Shown here piece by piece: positions 8,038 to 16,826 of a DNA stretch of 64,000 nucleotides; position 1 is the first letter of the stretch, and each line of letters opens with the position of its first letter. The stretch is from Mucilaginibacter_A sp964251965 (GTDB lineage: Bacteria > Bacteroidota > Bacteroidia > Sphingobacteriales > Sphingobacteriaceae), in contig CAXULQ010000001.1 of assembly GCA_964251965.1 (NCBI GenBank), positions 186,001 to 250,000 on the forward strand. Direction: 5' to 3'. The notes beneath the pieces are model-generated. The model made no database searches. It saw only the letters and a list, made by a program, of their open reading frames with translations, and was not told the origin of the DNA. Both the position numbers and the translations under genes were made by a program.

Positions 8038-9255
8038 ATGTCAGTTTATAAATTGCCCCGTTTTATGGCCTTGCCAATTTTGATGTCTGTATTATTATTA
8101 AATGCCCCTGCAAAGGCATTTGCTTCCCCAACCCAGGTTGTTATTATTTGCGAAGGATCGTATGCTATCTTAAATGCCAGTGCCACTAACGCTGCTGCTT
8201 ACCAATGGTATATTAATGATCAGGTTATAGCGAATGCAACCGGTAACAAATATACGGCAGGAAAAGCAGGCGTTTACAAAGTAGTAGCTTACAATGGTCA
8301 GTCGTGCGCGTCGGAAGTTTCCGAAGAGATAATGGTAACTGTCGAGCCTTTGGCCACGATTAATTTCCCTTCTTTAGCCGATAAAACCTTAGGCGATGCC
8401 CCTTTTAAACTGAACGCAACTTCTTCCCGTAACATTACCTACACGGCTTCTCCCGCAGGTATTGTTTCTATTACCGATGACGTTGCCACGATCATCGGTA
8501 CTGGCGATGTTGAAATTACGGCCACTGTTGCCGGGACAAAAACTTGTGCAAATACGGTTACTGCCAAACAGACCTTAAAAGTTAAATCCATAACTGCCCC
8601 GGTTACAAATGGTTTAGTCGACCTGGCTATTGTTGCCAGTGCAGACAGCAAACAGGTTACAACAGACCAGCCCTTTGAATACACTTTGACGATAAAGAAC
8701 CAAAGTACAAGTATGGCGACCAGTGTAAGCGTGACAGACACTTTGCCTTCATCGCTTAGCTTTGTATCAGTAAATAATGCTGTACCTGGTAAAGCCTCCT
8801 ACGACCCCAACAGCCGGTTGCTAACCTGGAATGTAGGCCAGCTAAAAGGTAATGCTTATTCCGAGCTTCGTTTTTCTGCCAGGGCAGGTCGGCACGGCAC
8901 AATCAAGAACACAGCAAAAGTGGCATCTGCCGAGAAAGACGGCAACATGGCCAACAATACCTCCACCGACTACAAGGACATTGCAGGCATCGGCGTGCCC
9001 AACGTATTTACCCCAAACGGCGACGGCAAGAACGACACTTTTACCATCCCCGGCCTTTCGCAGTACCAAGAGAACGAGCTGATTATTGTTAACCGTTGGG
9101 GAAGCGAAGTTTACCAGGCCAAGGGCTACCAGAACAACTGGACGGGCGGCAACCTTGACGCCGGCACCTATTTTTACAGTTTAAAGGTAAAAAACAGCAA
9201 CGGCGAAAAGGAAGAGTACAAAGGCTACGTTACCCTCCTCCGCTCCCGTTTGTAA
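8038..9255 (+). CDS. T9SS cargo: Ig-like/DUF11 protein with gliding-motility-type C-terminal domain
   Basis: A 405-residue secreted protein. In order: signal peptide (1-29); an Ig-like unit (about 35-105, YQWYINDQV); a Big2-like unit (about 110-185); a DUF11-type repeat (about 195-310, VDLAIVASADSK... DTLPSSLSF); and a C-terminal CHU_C/gliding-motility-associated domain (about 318-400) with VFTPNGDGKND, VNRWGSEVY and AGTYFYSL. That last domain is the type B sorting signal of the type IX secretion system. The following gene encodes a PorP/SprF protein, the usual partner for type B cargo. GC content rises visibly over the DUF11 end and sorting domain (about 55-58% in 8881-9000 by hand count), unlike the upstream half. 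Confidence 0.85.
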   Translation: MSVYKLPRFMALPILMSVLLLNAPAKAFASPTQVVIICEGSYAILNASATNAAAYQWYINDQVIANATGNKYTAGKAGVYKVVAYNGQSCASEVSEEIMVTVEPLATINFPSLADKTLGDAPFKLNATSSRNITYTASPAGIVSITDDVATIIGTGDVEITATVAGTKTCANTVTAKQTLKVKSITAPVTNGLVDLAIVASADSKQVTTDQPFEYTLTIKNQSTSMATSVSVTDTLPSSLSFVSVNNAVPGKASYDPNSRLLTWNVGQLKGNAYSELRFSARAGRHGTIKNTAKVASAEKDGNMANNTSTDYKDIAGIGVPNVFTPNGDGKNDTFTIPGLSQYQENELIIVNRWGSEVYQAKGYQNNWTGGNLDAGTYFYSLKVKNSNGEKEEYKGYVTLLRSRL

Positions 9256-9308
9256 TTTAAAACACAACCTCTATATCAACCCAACGTACAATGCTGTAAA
9301 GGCATACC

Positions 9309-10298
9309 ATGAAGAAGATTAGTTTTAAAATATCTAAAGCCTGTGTGGCCGTTTTCTTTTCTATCGGTTGCTTAAATGCAAAAGCACAGCAAAATGCACA
9401 GTTTAGCCAATATATATTTAACGGTTTATATATTAACCCAGCCGCGGCAGGCGCCAAAGAAGACTTTTACCTGCACAGCTTTTACCGTTCGCAATGGACA
9501 GGCGTAACCGGGGCACCACAAAGCCTTTCCCTTGCTGTAGATGGAACTGTAAACGATGAAAAGGTTGGCCTGGGCATTTTACTTGCCTCCGACCGCATTG
9601 GTGCGCAAAGCAGTGTGGCTGCTTATGGCAACTACGCTTACCGTTTACGATTGGGCGAGAGGGGAAACCAGCGGCTTTCATTCGGGCTTGGTGCAGGGCT
9701 TTTGCAGTCCAGCTTAGACGGATCTAAGTTAAACGCAGTGGATGACGGCGACAATGTTATTCCGGTTGGTTACCAAAGCACTATTCTGCCAGATGCGCGC
9801 GCCGGTATTTTATTTACCAGCGATAGCTTTTTTGCCGGTTTTTCTGCAGATAACCTAATTGCCAAATATTGGAACCGCGATAAAAGCTTGCTTGTGCCAG
9901 TGCCAGTGCCGCATTTTTATCTAACTGCCGGAACGCTGTTTTTTTTAAATGACGATGTGCAGATCAAACCTTCTTTTCTATTAAAAAATGCCAATGGCAG
10001 TACCACAAGTTTAGACCTTAACGCTTTTTTGATCTTAGGGCGTACCTGGATCGGCGGAACTTACCGCAGCAACATAAACCTAATGTCGAAAACTTATACT
10101 GGCAGTGGCTTCCAAAACGCAAGTGCGTTAGTTGTCCAGGTAGAGATTTTTGCAACAGATAAATTGCGTATCGGTTATGCGTTTGATTATTCCATGGCTG
10201 CCTACAGCGGTTTTGGCAATGGCTCTCACGAGTTGTCGCTGGGCATCTACCTCAGCAAAAAATCAACGCAAAGCTTTACCACAAGCAGCTATTTTTAG
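9309..10298 (+). CDS. PorP/SprF-family type IX secretion outer-membrane protein
   Basis: A 329-residue outer-membrane protein of the PorP/SprF family. It has a signal peptide (about 1-26, ending KAQ) followed by the family opening QFSQYIFNGLYINPAAAG and SQWTGVTGAPQS, then alternating strands consistent with a 14-strand barrel. In this family, proteins hold or anchor T9SS substrates bearing type B C-terminal domains at the surface; the gene directly upstream encodes exactly such a substrate, 53 nt away. A degenerate copy of the dispersed word (GATAAAAAGAGCAT) lies just after the stop. Confidence 0.9.
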   Translation: MKKISFKISKACVAVFFSIGCLNAKAQQNAQFSQYIFNGLYINPAAAGAKEDFYLHSFYRSQWTGVTGAPQSLSLAVDGTVNDEKVGLGILLASDRIGAQSSVAAYGNYAYRLRLGERGNQRLSFGLGAGLLQSSLDGSKLNAVDDGDNVIPVGYQSTILPDARAGILFTSDSFFAGFSADNLIAKYWNRDKSLLVPVPVPHFYLTAGTLFFLNDDVQIKPSFLLKNANGSTTSLDLNAFLILGRTWIGGTYRSNINLMSKTYTGSGFQNASALVVQVEIFATDKLRIGYAFDYSMAAYSGFGNGSHELSLGIYLSKKSTQSFTTSSYF

Positions 10299-10387
10299 GT
10301 GATAAAAAGAGCATTTCAATGACCATAATATTGATTGTTTTGTCTTGCTACTTTAGATAGGAATGAGAAATAATCAATTTCGAAATA

Positions 10388-10954
10388 TTAAACCTTGCCC
10401 TGTTTTTGTTCCGTTTGCTCAATAAAACTATTTAATTCTTTTAAAAATCCATCCAATTCATTAGCAGAAGAATGAAGGTACTTACAGTATTTTTGAAAAT
10501 CATCTGATGAAAGGTTAGGATTGGTATTTATCAGGTCAACAAGTCCTAATATATTTGCTACTGGCTTTCTAACTTGGTGGGATATAATAAACAACATTCC
10601 TTCCAAAGCCTTTAAATATTGTTTCTGGTTAACCGCTCGTGCTTCACTTAACTTTCTGTAATGTATAGCTAAATAAGAGGTGATAAAAATGGCGAGCATA
10701 GAAATCCCACGGTTTGTCCATACCGATAAATTTAACTTTGATGTATGATTAGCAATCAAAATATTAATTAAGATTAACATACATGCTGCTACACTAAAAA
10801 TTATAATTGTTTGTGTACTTTGCTTAAATACAATCAGTATGCTACATAAATACAAAATGTCAAACACAAACTTGGTCGGTGTATTAACATCAAGTGCAAA
10901 AACAGTTAAAAGACTTGCAGTAGCTAACAATTGTGTTTTTCTCACCGAATTCAT
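10388..10954 (-). CDS. membrane protein with HisKA-like helix pair, no ATPase domain
   Basis: A 188-residue protein with about four hydrophobic segments (residues ~7-22, ~28-44, ~50-70, ~82-100) and a C-terminal region resembling a histidine-kinase dimerisation/phosphoacceptor domain: ISHQVRKPVANILGL at about 124-138, where the histidine aligns with the H-box (compare SHExRTPL), followed by a second helix to the C-terminus. It stops about where the ATPase domain would begin, and no HATPase frame follows. It could be a phosphotransfer or dimerisation partner of another kinase, or a kinase remnant. It has no operon partner: the downstream PorP gene is convergent. Confidence 0.65.
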   Translation of the reverse strand: MNSVRKTQLLATASLLTVFALDVNTPTKFVFDILYLCSILIVFKQSTQTIIIFSVAACMLILINILIANHTSKLNLSVWTNRGISMLAIFITSYLAIHYRKLSEARAVNQKQYLKALEGMLFIISHQVRKPVANILGLVDLINTNPNLSSDDFQKYCKYLHSSANELDGFLKELNSFIEQTEQKQGKV

Positions 10955-11533
10955 TTATCATGTTATAGTTTAAAACTATACGAAAACGGTAGTCTTAAGT
11001 TCACGTATTATCGTAATAGAGTTTTGAGAAGTGGAATAAAGCTATTTTAATTTTACAGTTATAACTTGGTTTACAAATAAAGATTGCTTCTTAATAAGAA
11101 ATTACAATTACCATCCTTAAACATAGATTTAAAACTCATCCAAATATTTTAAATTTAAGTGCAAAATTAGGCAGTTAGATTAATAGACTGTTTAAATTTC
11201 GATCAAAAGAAAATGGATGCTTCTTTTATAAATGTAAAGTTTTTTTGCGTTTTGTACAAATGCACCAATATTAGATACAATAGATTTTGTGCGATAAAAG
11301 AAGCATTTAAAAGTAAACTGAATAAATTTTAAACAGTTTGCGTTTATGATACTTGTAAAAATAATCATAATACTTTTTGTATACGAACAATCATGCTTTT
11401 TTTGAAAAGTAGGATTGTAAACAGCAAAAATATTGACATACTTCTTTTATCCTATAAATTCTTTCAGATCTATTTTTACTTGTTCAAACTATAACCGTTC
11501 TGTAATTGTTAATTTTCCGTTTAAGAAACTATT
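10955..11533. other. 579-nt intergenic region with three copies of the 12-nt word
   Basis: No gene is visible. It contains exact copies of the dispersed word at 11217-11228 (minus), 11295-11306 (plus) and 11438-11449 (minus), the highest intergenic local density in the window. The first two are arranged tail-out as an inverted pair about 66 nt apart. The last lies about 85 nt upstream of fdhD. Confidence 0.65.
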
Positions 11534-12388
11534 ATGCCGAAAACTGCTGCCGCTCCGCTTACTATTATAAAGATTGATAACGACTCCATCACCAAAACAG
11601 AAGATTTTTTGGCAGTAGAAGAACCGTTGGAAATCCGTTTAGGTTACGGTTCTGCCCGGCAACGCCAGCAAAAAAGTATTTCGGTAACCATGCGCACACC
11701 TGGACACGATTTTGAACTGGCCATAGGTTTTTTGTTTACCGAAGGGATTATAGAAAATGCAGCACAAATTGCTTCCATAAAACATTGCAACGGTTTGCAC
11801 GAAAATGTGGTCCGGGTAGAATTAATGGACGGTTTGGAATTAGATATGGGCAAACTGGAACGAAACTTTTACACCACATCCAGTTGCGGTGTTTGCGGTA
11901 AATCATCAATTGATGCGGTAAAAACAGTATGTCGTTTGCCGGAAGCTGCTGAGGAACGTCTTCAATTTTCTGCTGAAACCATTTATACTTTACCGGCTCT
12001 GCTCCGCCAAAATCAATCCGTTTTTAATCATACTGGCGGTTTGCACGGTTGTGCGCTTTTTGATTCAAATGGAAACTTGCTCCTCGCCCGTGAAGACGTT
12101 GGCCGTCATAACGCCTTGGATAAATTAATCGGCGCCGCACTTCAACAAGGGCTATTTCCGTTAAATAAATATCTTCTGCTTTTAAGCGGACGTGCAAGTT
12201 TTGAACTGATACAAAAAGCATACATGTCTGGAATAAAAGCTGTTGCCGCTGTTGGTGCGCCTTCCAGTTTAGCTGTACAAATGGCAGCAGATGCAAATAT
12301 TACTTTAATTGGTTTTTTAAGGGGAAGAAAATTCAACACTTATTCCGGTTCACAAAGGTTAGTCCTTGCAATAAAAACATTTGCATAA
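11534..12388 (+). CDS. fdhD: formate dehydrogenase accessory sulfurtransferase FdhD
   Basis: FdhD passes sulfur from IscS-type desulfurase to the molybdenum cofactor of formate-dehydrogenase-like enzymes. This 284-residue protein has the essential CxxC motif in SSCGVCGKSS at about residues 118-121, the HNALDKLIG block near 195, and the GRASFELIQKA block near 219, all conserved in the family. The position beside a YdeP/FdhF-type molybdoenzyme supports the role. Start at 11534 gives the expected N-terminus. An exact AC-type copy of the dispersed word lies inside at 11919-11930, read as A-V-K-T-V-C. Confidence 0.93.
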   Translation: MPKTAAAPLTIIKIDNDSITKTEDFLAVEEPLEIRLGYGSARQRQQKSISVTMRTPGHDFELAIGFLFTEGIIENAAQIASIKHCNGLHENVVRVELMDGLELDMGKLERNFYTTSSCGVCGKSSIDAVKTVCRLPEAAEERLQFSAETIYTLPALLRQNQSVFNHTGGLHGCALFDSNGNLLLAREDVGRHNALDKLIGAALQQGLFPLNKYLLLLSGRASFELIQKAYMSGIKAVAAVGAPSSLAVQMAADANITLIGFLRGRKFNTYSGSQRLVLAIKTFA

Positions 12389-12406
12389 AGAAAAATTTAT
12401 AGAAGT

Positions 12407-12420
12407 TTGATTATTATCAA
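12407..12420. promoter_or_regulatory. candidate FNR-type operator (TTGAT-N4-ATCAA)
   Basis: A perfect palindrome TTGATTATTATCAA lies between fdhD and the next gene, matching the classical FNR-box pattern. The molybdoenzyme downstream is the kind of gene FNR-type regulators control, and the window encodes a CRP/FNR-module regulator with an ETVSR recognition helix. A 10-base match can occur by chance in AT-rich DNA, so this is tentative. Confidence 0.35.
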
Positions 12421-12447
12421 TACAACAACTAAACAAAAATTTCAACA

Positions 12448-12819
12448 ATGAAAATACGTATCAAAGGTAATGCTGTCCGCTTTCGGCTTTCAAAACCAGA
12501 GGTAGATCTGTTTGCGGCCGAAGGTTATCTGGAAGAAGAAACAGCATTTATAAATAGTACTTTTACTTATGCCGTGCAAAAACTGTTCGATGGAAAATCG
12601 CTTGATGCTTCTTTTACCGATCAAAAATTAACATTGTTTGTTCCTTCCAAAATTATGCATCAATGGACAACTACTGATATAACAGGATTTAACTACGATT
12701 TGCCAGTAGGCGAAGGAAAAATTTTATCTCTATTATTGGAGAAGGATTTTAAATGTGTGGATGGCGAGGTTACGGAAGACCAGTCCGACTATTACGATAA
12801 CCCGGTTAAAAGCTGTTAA
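12448..12819 (+). CDS. conserved small protein of unknown function beside fdhD and a molybdoenzyme
   Basis: A 123-residue cytoplasmic-looking protein with no signal peptide or membrane segment. The N-terminus (MKIRIKGNAVRFRLSK) is followed by an EVDLF helix and mixed beta strands; the C-terminal tail is acidic and holds cysteines in FKCVDGEV and VKSC. I do not recognise a function; from memory a family like this (possibly DUF7009) recurs near fdhD. It is separated by 2 nt from the YdeP-type oxidoreductase gene, so a role in its maturation or activity is an inference from position only. A copy of the dispersed word is embedded at 12605-12616. Confidence 0.75.
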   Translation: MKIRIKGNAVRFRLSKPEVDLFAAEGYLEEETAFINSTFTYAVQKLFDGKSLDASFTDQKLTLFVPSKIMHQWTTTDITGFNYDLPVGEGKILSLLLEKDFKCVDGEVTEDQSDYYDNPVKSC

Positions 12820-12821
12820 AA

Positions 12822-15146
12822 ATGAACGAAGAAATTAAGCCCGCTGCCGAAAACCCGGAGAAATTTATCGGTTTAAAATTAGGCAAACCAGCCGATGTTG
12901 CCGCTGGTGCACACGCCGTTTTGGTATCCGCAGAACACGTTTTTGGGCAAATGCCTGTAGCGCGGGGCATGAAAGCACTTTTTAAACTCAACCAGAAACT
13001 GGGTTATGATTGTCCGGGTTGCGCCTGGCCAGATCCGGACGATGACCGTTCTTCTGTTGCCGAATATTGCGAAAACGGTGCAAAAGCCATCGCCGAAGAA
13101 GCAACCACAAAAAGTTTAAAACCAGATTTTTTTGCAGAAAATTCGGTTTCAGATTTAGCGAAATTGGATGATTACCATATCGGCAAAAAAGGCCGCGTAG
13201 CACAACCCATGTATTTACCGGCAGGTACAACGCATTACCAACCCGTAACTTGGGACGAAGCTTTTAAAACAATTGCTTCACATTTAAACTGTTTGGAAAG
13301 CCCGAACGAAGCTATTTTCTATACTTCCGGCCGAACGAGCAACGAAGCCGCTTACGTTTACCAATTATTTACCAAAGAATACGGCACCAATAATTTGCCC
13401 GATTGCTCGAACATGTGCCACGAGTCTACCAGTTTTGCTTTGGCGCAAACACTTGGGATTGGCAAAGGCTCGGTTAAATTAGAAGATTTTTACGAAGCGG
13501 AAGTAATTATTATCCTTGGTCAAAATCCTGGGACCAATCATCCGAGAATGCTTACCGCTTTGCAAAAAGGAAGGGCAAACGGCGCAACCATCGTTTCTGT
13601 AAATCCGCTGCACGAAGCTGGTTTGCTCGGTTTTAGCAATCCGCAGAAATTTAAAGGAGTTTTGGGGATTGATACCAAACTGACCGACATCTTTCTACAA
13701 GTAAAAATTAACGGCGACCTGGCCTTAGTTAAAGCCATCGAACTGCTTTTGCTGGAAGAGGAAGAAAAAAAGCCGGGTTCTGTTTTCGATCACGATTTTA
13801 TCAAAGATCATACCGCCGGTTACTTGGATTTTATCTCTCAGGTAAAAAAATATGAGTTGAAATATTTGTCGGAAGTTTGCGGCATTTCCATCGATCAGAT
13901 TAAAGAAGTTGTTGATCTTTTAAAGGTTAAAAACAAAATCATCGTTTGCTGGGCGATGGGCATCACGCAACATAAAAACGCGGTGGATACGATTAATGAA
14001 CTGGTCAATCTTTTGCTGCTAAAAGGAAGCATTGGCAAACCTGGCGCAGGCACTTGTCCAACACGTGGACACAGTAATGTGCAAGGCGACCGCACGATGG
14101 GCATTTTTGATAAACCGCATGAAGCTTTATTAGACCAAATTAAAAAAGTGTATGGTTTTGAGCCGCCGCGCGAACACGGTTTTGATGTAGTAAAATCCAT
14201 CACAGCCATGAATGAAGGAAAAGCCAAAGTATTTTTTGCAATGGGCGGCAATTTTTTATCGGCTACGCCGGATACAACTTACACAGCCGAAGGATTGAGA
14301 AAGTGTGATTTAACGGTGCATGTTTCTACTAAGCTTAACCGCAGCCATTTAGTGCATGGCAAAGAAGCGTTGATTTTGCCTTGTCTCGGCCGTACGGATT
14401 TGGATATTCATGATGGAATCAATCAGTTTGTATCCTGCGAAAACTCAACCGGCGTGGTGCAAATGTCTAAAGGCGTGCTCAAACCAATTTCTGCTGATTT
14501 GCTGAGTGAGCCTGTAATTGTTTGTCGTTTGGCCAAAGCAACTTTGGGAAACCGTTCTAAAATTGATTGGGACAAGTTTGAAAAAAACTACGATTTCATC
14601 CGCGATGATGTGGAGAAAGTAATTAACGGTTTTGAAGGTTACAACAAAAAAGTACGTTTAAAAGGCGGATTTTACCTGCCAAACGGAACGCGGGAACGAA
14701 AATGGGACACCACAAACAGTAAAGCCAATTTTGCAGTCAGCGAACTAATTGTAGAACCGCTTGCAGCAGATGAATTGCTGATGATGACCATCCGCAGTCA
14801 CGATCAGTTTAACACCACGATTTATGGATTGGACGATCGTTACCGCGGCGTTTACAACGAGCGGCGCGTTGTTTTTATGAACCCTACGGATATCCTTCGC
14901 GGTGGTTTTGAAATTGGGGAAGTGGTTGATTTATACAGCAATTACGAAAATAAAGAACGTGCGGCACACGGTTTTATCATCGTTGCTTATGATATTCCGG
15001 AAAGATGCGTTGCAACTTATTATCCCGAAACAAATGTTTTGGTGCCGATACAATGCGTTGCCGATAAAAGTAACCAGCCAACATCCAAATCTGTGAGGCT
15101 GAAAATCAGGAAAAGCCAGCTTTTTAATACGCCGGTTAAGGCTTGA
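12822..15146 (+). CDS. FdhF/YdeP-family molybdopterin oxidoreductase
   Basis: A 774-residue molybdopterin oxidoreductase of the YdeP branch. The N-terminal CPGCAWPDPDDD motif near residues 63-74 is diagnostic of that branch and differs from the four-cysteine iron-sulfur motif of classical formate dehydrogenases. Further blocks are SGRTSNEA near 169, SNMCHESTS near 198, GQNPGTNHPRM near 230, and a C-terminal dinucleotide-binding domain with RSHDQFNTT near 660. FdhD nearby would sulfurate the cofactor. The substrate is not known; in E. coli YdeP is linked to acid resistance, and formate is only a guess here. A hairpin built from two copies of the dispersed word follows the stop. Confidence 0.9.
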   Translation: MNEEIKPAAENPEKFIGLKLGKPADVAAGAHAVLVSAEHVFGQMPVARGMKALFKLNQKLGYDCPGCAWPDPDDDRSSVAEYCENGAKAIAEEATTKSLKPDFFAENSVSDLAKLDDYHIGKKGRVAQPMYLPAGTTHYQPVTWDEAFKTIASHLNCLESPNEAIFYTSGRTSNEAAYVYQLFTKEYGTNNLPDCSNMCHESTSFALAQTLGIGKGSVKLEDFYEAEVIIILGQNPGTNHPRMLTALQKGRANGATIVSVNPLHEAGLLGFSNPQKFKGVLGIDTKLTDIFLQVKINGDLALVKAIELLLLEEEEKKPGSVFDHDFIKDHTAGYLDFISQVKKYELKYLSEVCGISIDQIKEVVDLLKVKNKIIVCWAMGITQHKNAVDTINELVNLLLLKGSIGKPGAGTCPTRGHSNVQGDRTMGIFDKPHEALLDQIKKVYGFEPPREHGFDVVKSITAMNEGKAKVFFAMGGNFLSATPDTTYTAEGLRKCDLTVHVSTKLNRSHLVHGKEALILPCLGRTDLDIHDGINQFVSCENSTGVVQMSKGVLKPISADLLSEPVIVCRLAKATLGNRSKIDWDKFEKNYDFIRDDVEKVINGFEGYNKKVRLKGGFYLPNGTRERKWDTTNSKANFAVSELIVEPLAADELLMMTIRSHDQFNTTIYGLDDRYRGVYNERRVVFMNPTDILRGGFEIGEVVDLYSNYENKERAAHGFIIVAYDIPERCVATYYPETNVLVPIQCVADKSNQPTSKSVRLKIRKSQLFNTPVKA

Positions 15147-15169
15147 ATTTTAAAATTTGATTTGAAAAA

Positions 15170-15209
15170 TAGGCGATAAAAGAAGCATTGATACTTCTTT
15201 TATCGCCTA
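15170..15209 (+). terminator. hairpin made of an inverted pair of the 12-nt word
   Basis: Arms at 15170-15188 and 15191-15209 pair over 19 positions with a single mismatch and a 2-nt loop; each arm is TAGGCGA plus the 12-nt core (cores at 15177-15188 and 15191-15202). It begins 24 nt after the YdeP-type gene stop. No strong T-run follows on the plus strand, so terminator function is inferred from position and stem. Confidence 0.6.
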
Positions 15210-15334
15210 AAAATTTACATCAAGCTTCCGCATCAAACCAATTAAAATTAACATTGGCTTAACTTTCCCTCCAAATAAAAACATTTATTTAGCCGCTTCG
15301 CTTATTAAAAAATCAAGCGATCAATCTTAAATAA

Positions 15335-16678
15335 ATGAAATTGAAATTTTTAACATTTGTAGTTTTTTCGCTGCTGTTTCAAATTCAAGTTTACAGTCAG
15401 GATTGCAAGGAAATTATCTCTGGTACAAAAACCCTTTACAAACCTCAGCAAAAAAAGTTAACGCCAACACCCGCAGGTTTCGAACCCGTTTTTATAAACT
15501 ATGTTGGCAGGCACGGCGCACGGCATTTAACCAAACCGGTCAATGCTTCTTTAACCTATCAAATGTTGATGCACGCAGATAGCGCACAAGCTTTAACGCC
15601 AAAAGGAAAAATTTTAAAACAAATGGTGCTGAAATTGCAAAAAGTGGAGCAGCCATATTTAAAGTTTATTTCGGATAGAGGGAAAACAGAGCAGCAGGAA
15701 ATAGGTGCAAGAATGCTGAGCAATTATAAGCCAGTTTTTCAGCATCCGGGAAACATCAAAATTACAACTACCAAAGAAGTCAGGACCGAGCAAAGTGCAA
15801 AAGCTTTTCTGGAAGGAGCGGGGATCAGCAGTAAAACCGACAGCTTAAAGTTTGAAAACAACAATACGGACGAACTTCGCTTTTACGATGTTGCGCCCGC
15901 TTATTTAGCTTTTAAAGAGGATGGAAACTGGCAAAAGCAAATGCTTCTTTTAGCACAGCAAAATCATATTGAAAGTTTTAATCAAAGTTTGGTCAGCCAT
16001 TTTTTTAAGGAGGGTTTTTTGAAGAAGATCAACCAGGAACAAATAGATGAACTTGTTGACGATATTTTCGGTTTTGCTGCAATTGTCCCTTCCGTAGAAA
16101 CAGAAATAAAAACAGCAGGCTTTACAATTGCAGACTTGGATATTTATACTTTGTTTACTTGTGAAGAACTTGCAAAATTAAGTTTGATGGACACCGCAAG
16201 TGATTACTTGTTAAAAGGCCCGGGAACAGATAATTTAGGTATCCAAGTTCGGATTGCCGTGCCTTTGCTGGTAGATTTTATCAATACAACACAAAATTAT
16301 ATCGATAAAAGAAGCATGGTTGCTAACTTGCGTTTTGCCCACGCCGAAACTATTGGACCGTTTGCCGCTTTACTTGGATTGGAAGGCGCTTCTGCAAGTT
16401 CCAAGTCTATCTTAAATTTTAAACAAGTTTATAAAGCCGAAGAAGTAATTCCGTTAAGTGCAAATATTGATTGGATTTTATACCGTAAAAACAGTACGCA
16501 AGATTACGTAGTTAAATTTTTGCTGAACGAAAAGGAAGTACATGTTACTGGTTTAAAAACAAATATATTTCCATATTATAATTGGAAAGATGTGCACGAA
16601 TATTATCTTCAAAAACTTAATTTGGTACATGCAAGTTTAACTGAAGATATGCATCAATATCTGTTAAAATCAAAATGA
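15335..16678 (+). CDS. exported histidine acid phosphatase (MINPP/phytase-like)
   Basis: A 447-residue member of the histidine acid phosphatase branch of the histidine phosphatase superfamily. It has a signal peptide (1-21, ending VYSQ), the catalytic RHGARHLT block at about residues 59-66, and the HAE motif (RFAHAETI) near residue 335 in place of the more common HD of phytases; HAE is typical of multiple-inositol-polyphosphate phosphatases. It therefore probably removes phosphates from inositol phosphates or other organic phosphates in the periplasm or outside. It is followed by a TonB-dependent receptor gene on the same strand. Two copies of the dispersed word fall within it (15941-15952 minus, 16306-16317 plus). 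Confidence 0.85.
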   Translation: MKLKFLTFVVFSLLFQIQVYSQDCKEIISGTKTLYKPQQKKLTPTPAGFEPVFINYVGRHGARHLTKPVNASLTYQMLMHADSAQALTPKGKILKQMVLKLQKVEQPYLKFISDRGKTEQQEIGARMLSNYKPVFQHPGNIKITTTKEVRTEQSAKAFLEGAGISSKTDSLKFENNNTDELRFYDVAPAYLAFKEDGNWQKQMLLLAQQNHIESFNQSLVSHFFKEGFLKKINQEQIDELVDDIFGFAAIVPSVETEIKTAGFTIADLDIYTLFTCEELAKLSLMDTASDYLLKGPGTDNLGIQVRIAVPLLVDFINTTQNYIDKRSMVANLRFAHAETIGPFAALLGLEGASASSKSILNFKQVYKAEEVIPLSANIDWILYRKNSTQDYVVKFLLNEKEVHVTGLKTNIFPYYNWKDVHEYYLQKLNLVHASLTEDMHQYLLKSK

Positions 16679-16826
16679 TCAACGGAATACTTTCAGCTTA
16701 AATTGTTAACAACACAACAACTCATAACTTAACATTAGATTAATTTGATAACATTAATTTAATATTTGCTTTACCTCTTCATCACATCAACAAGGTTCTT
16801 TTGTAAAAAATCAAGACCTGCTGCTG

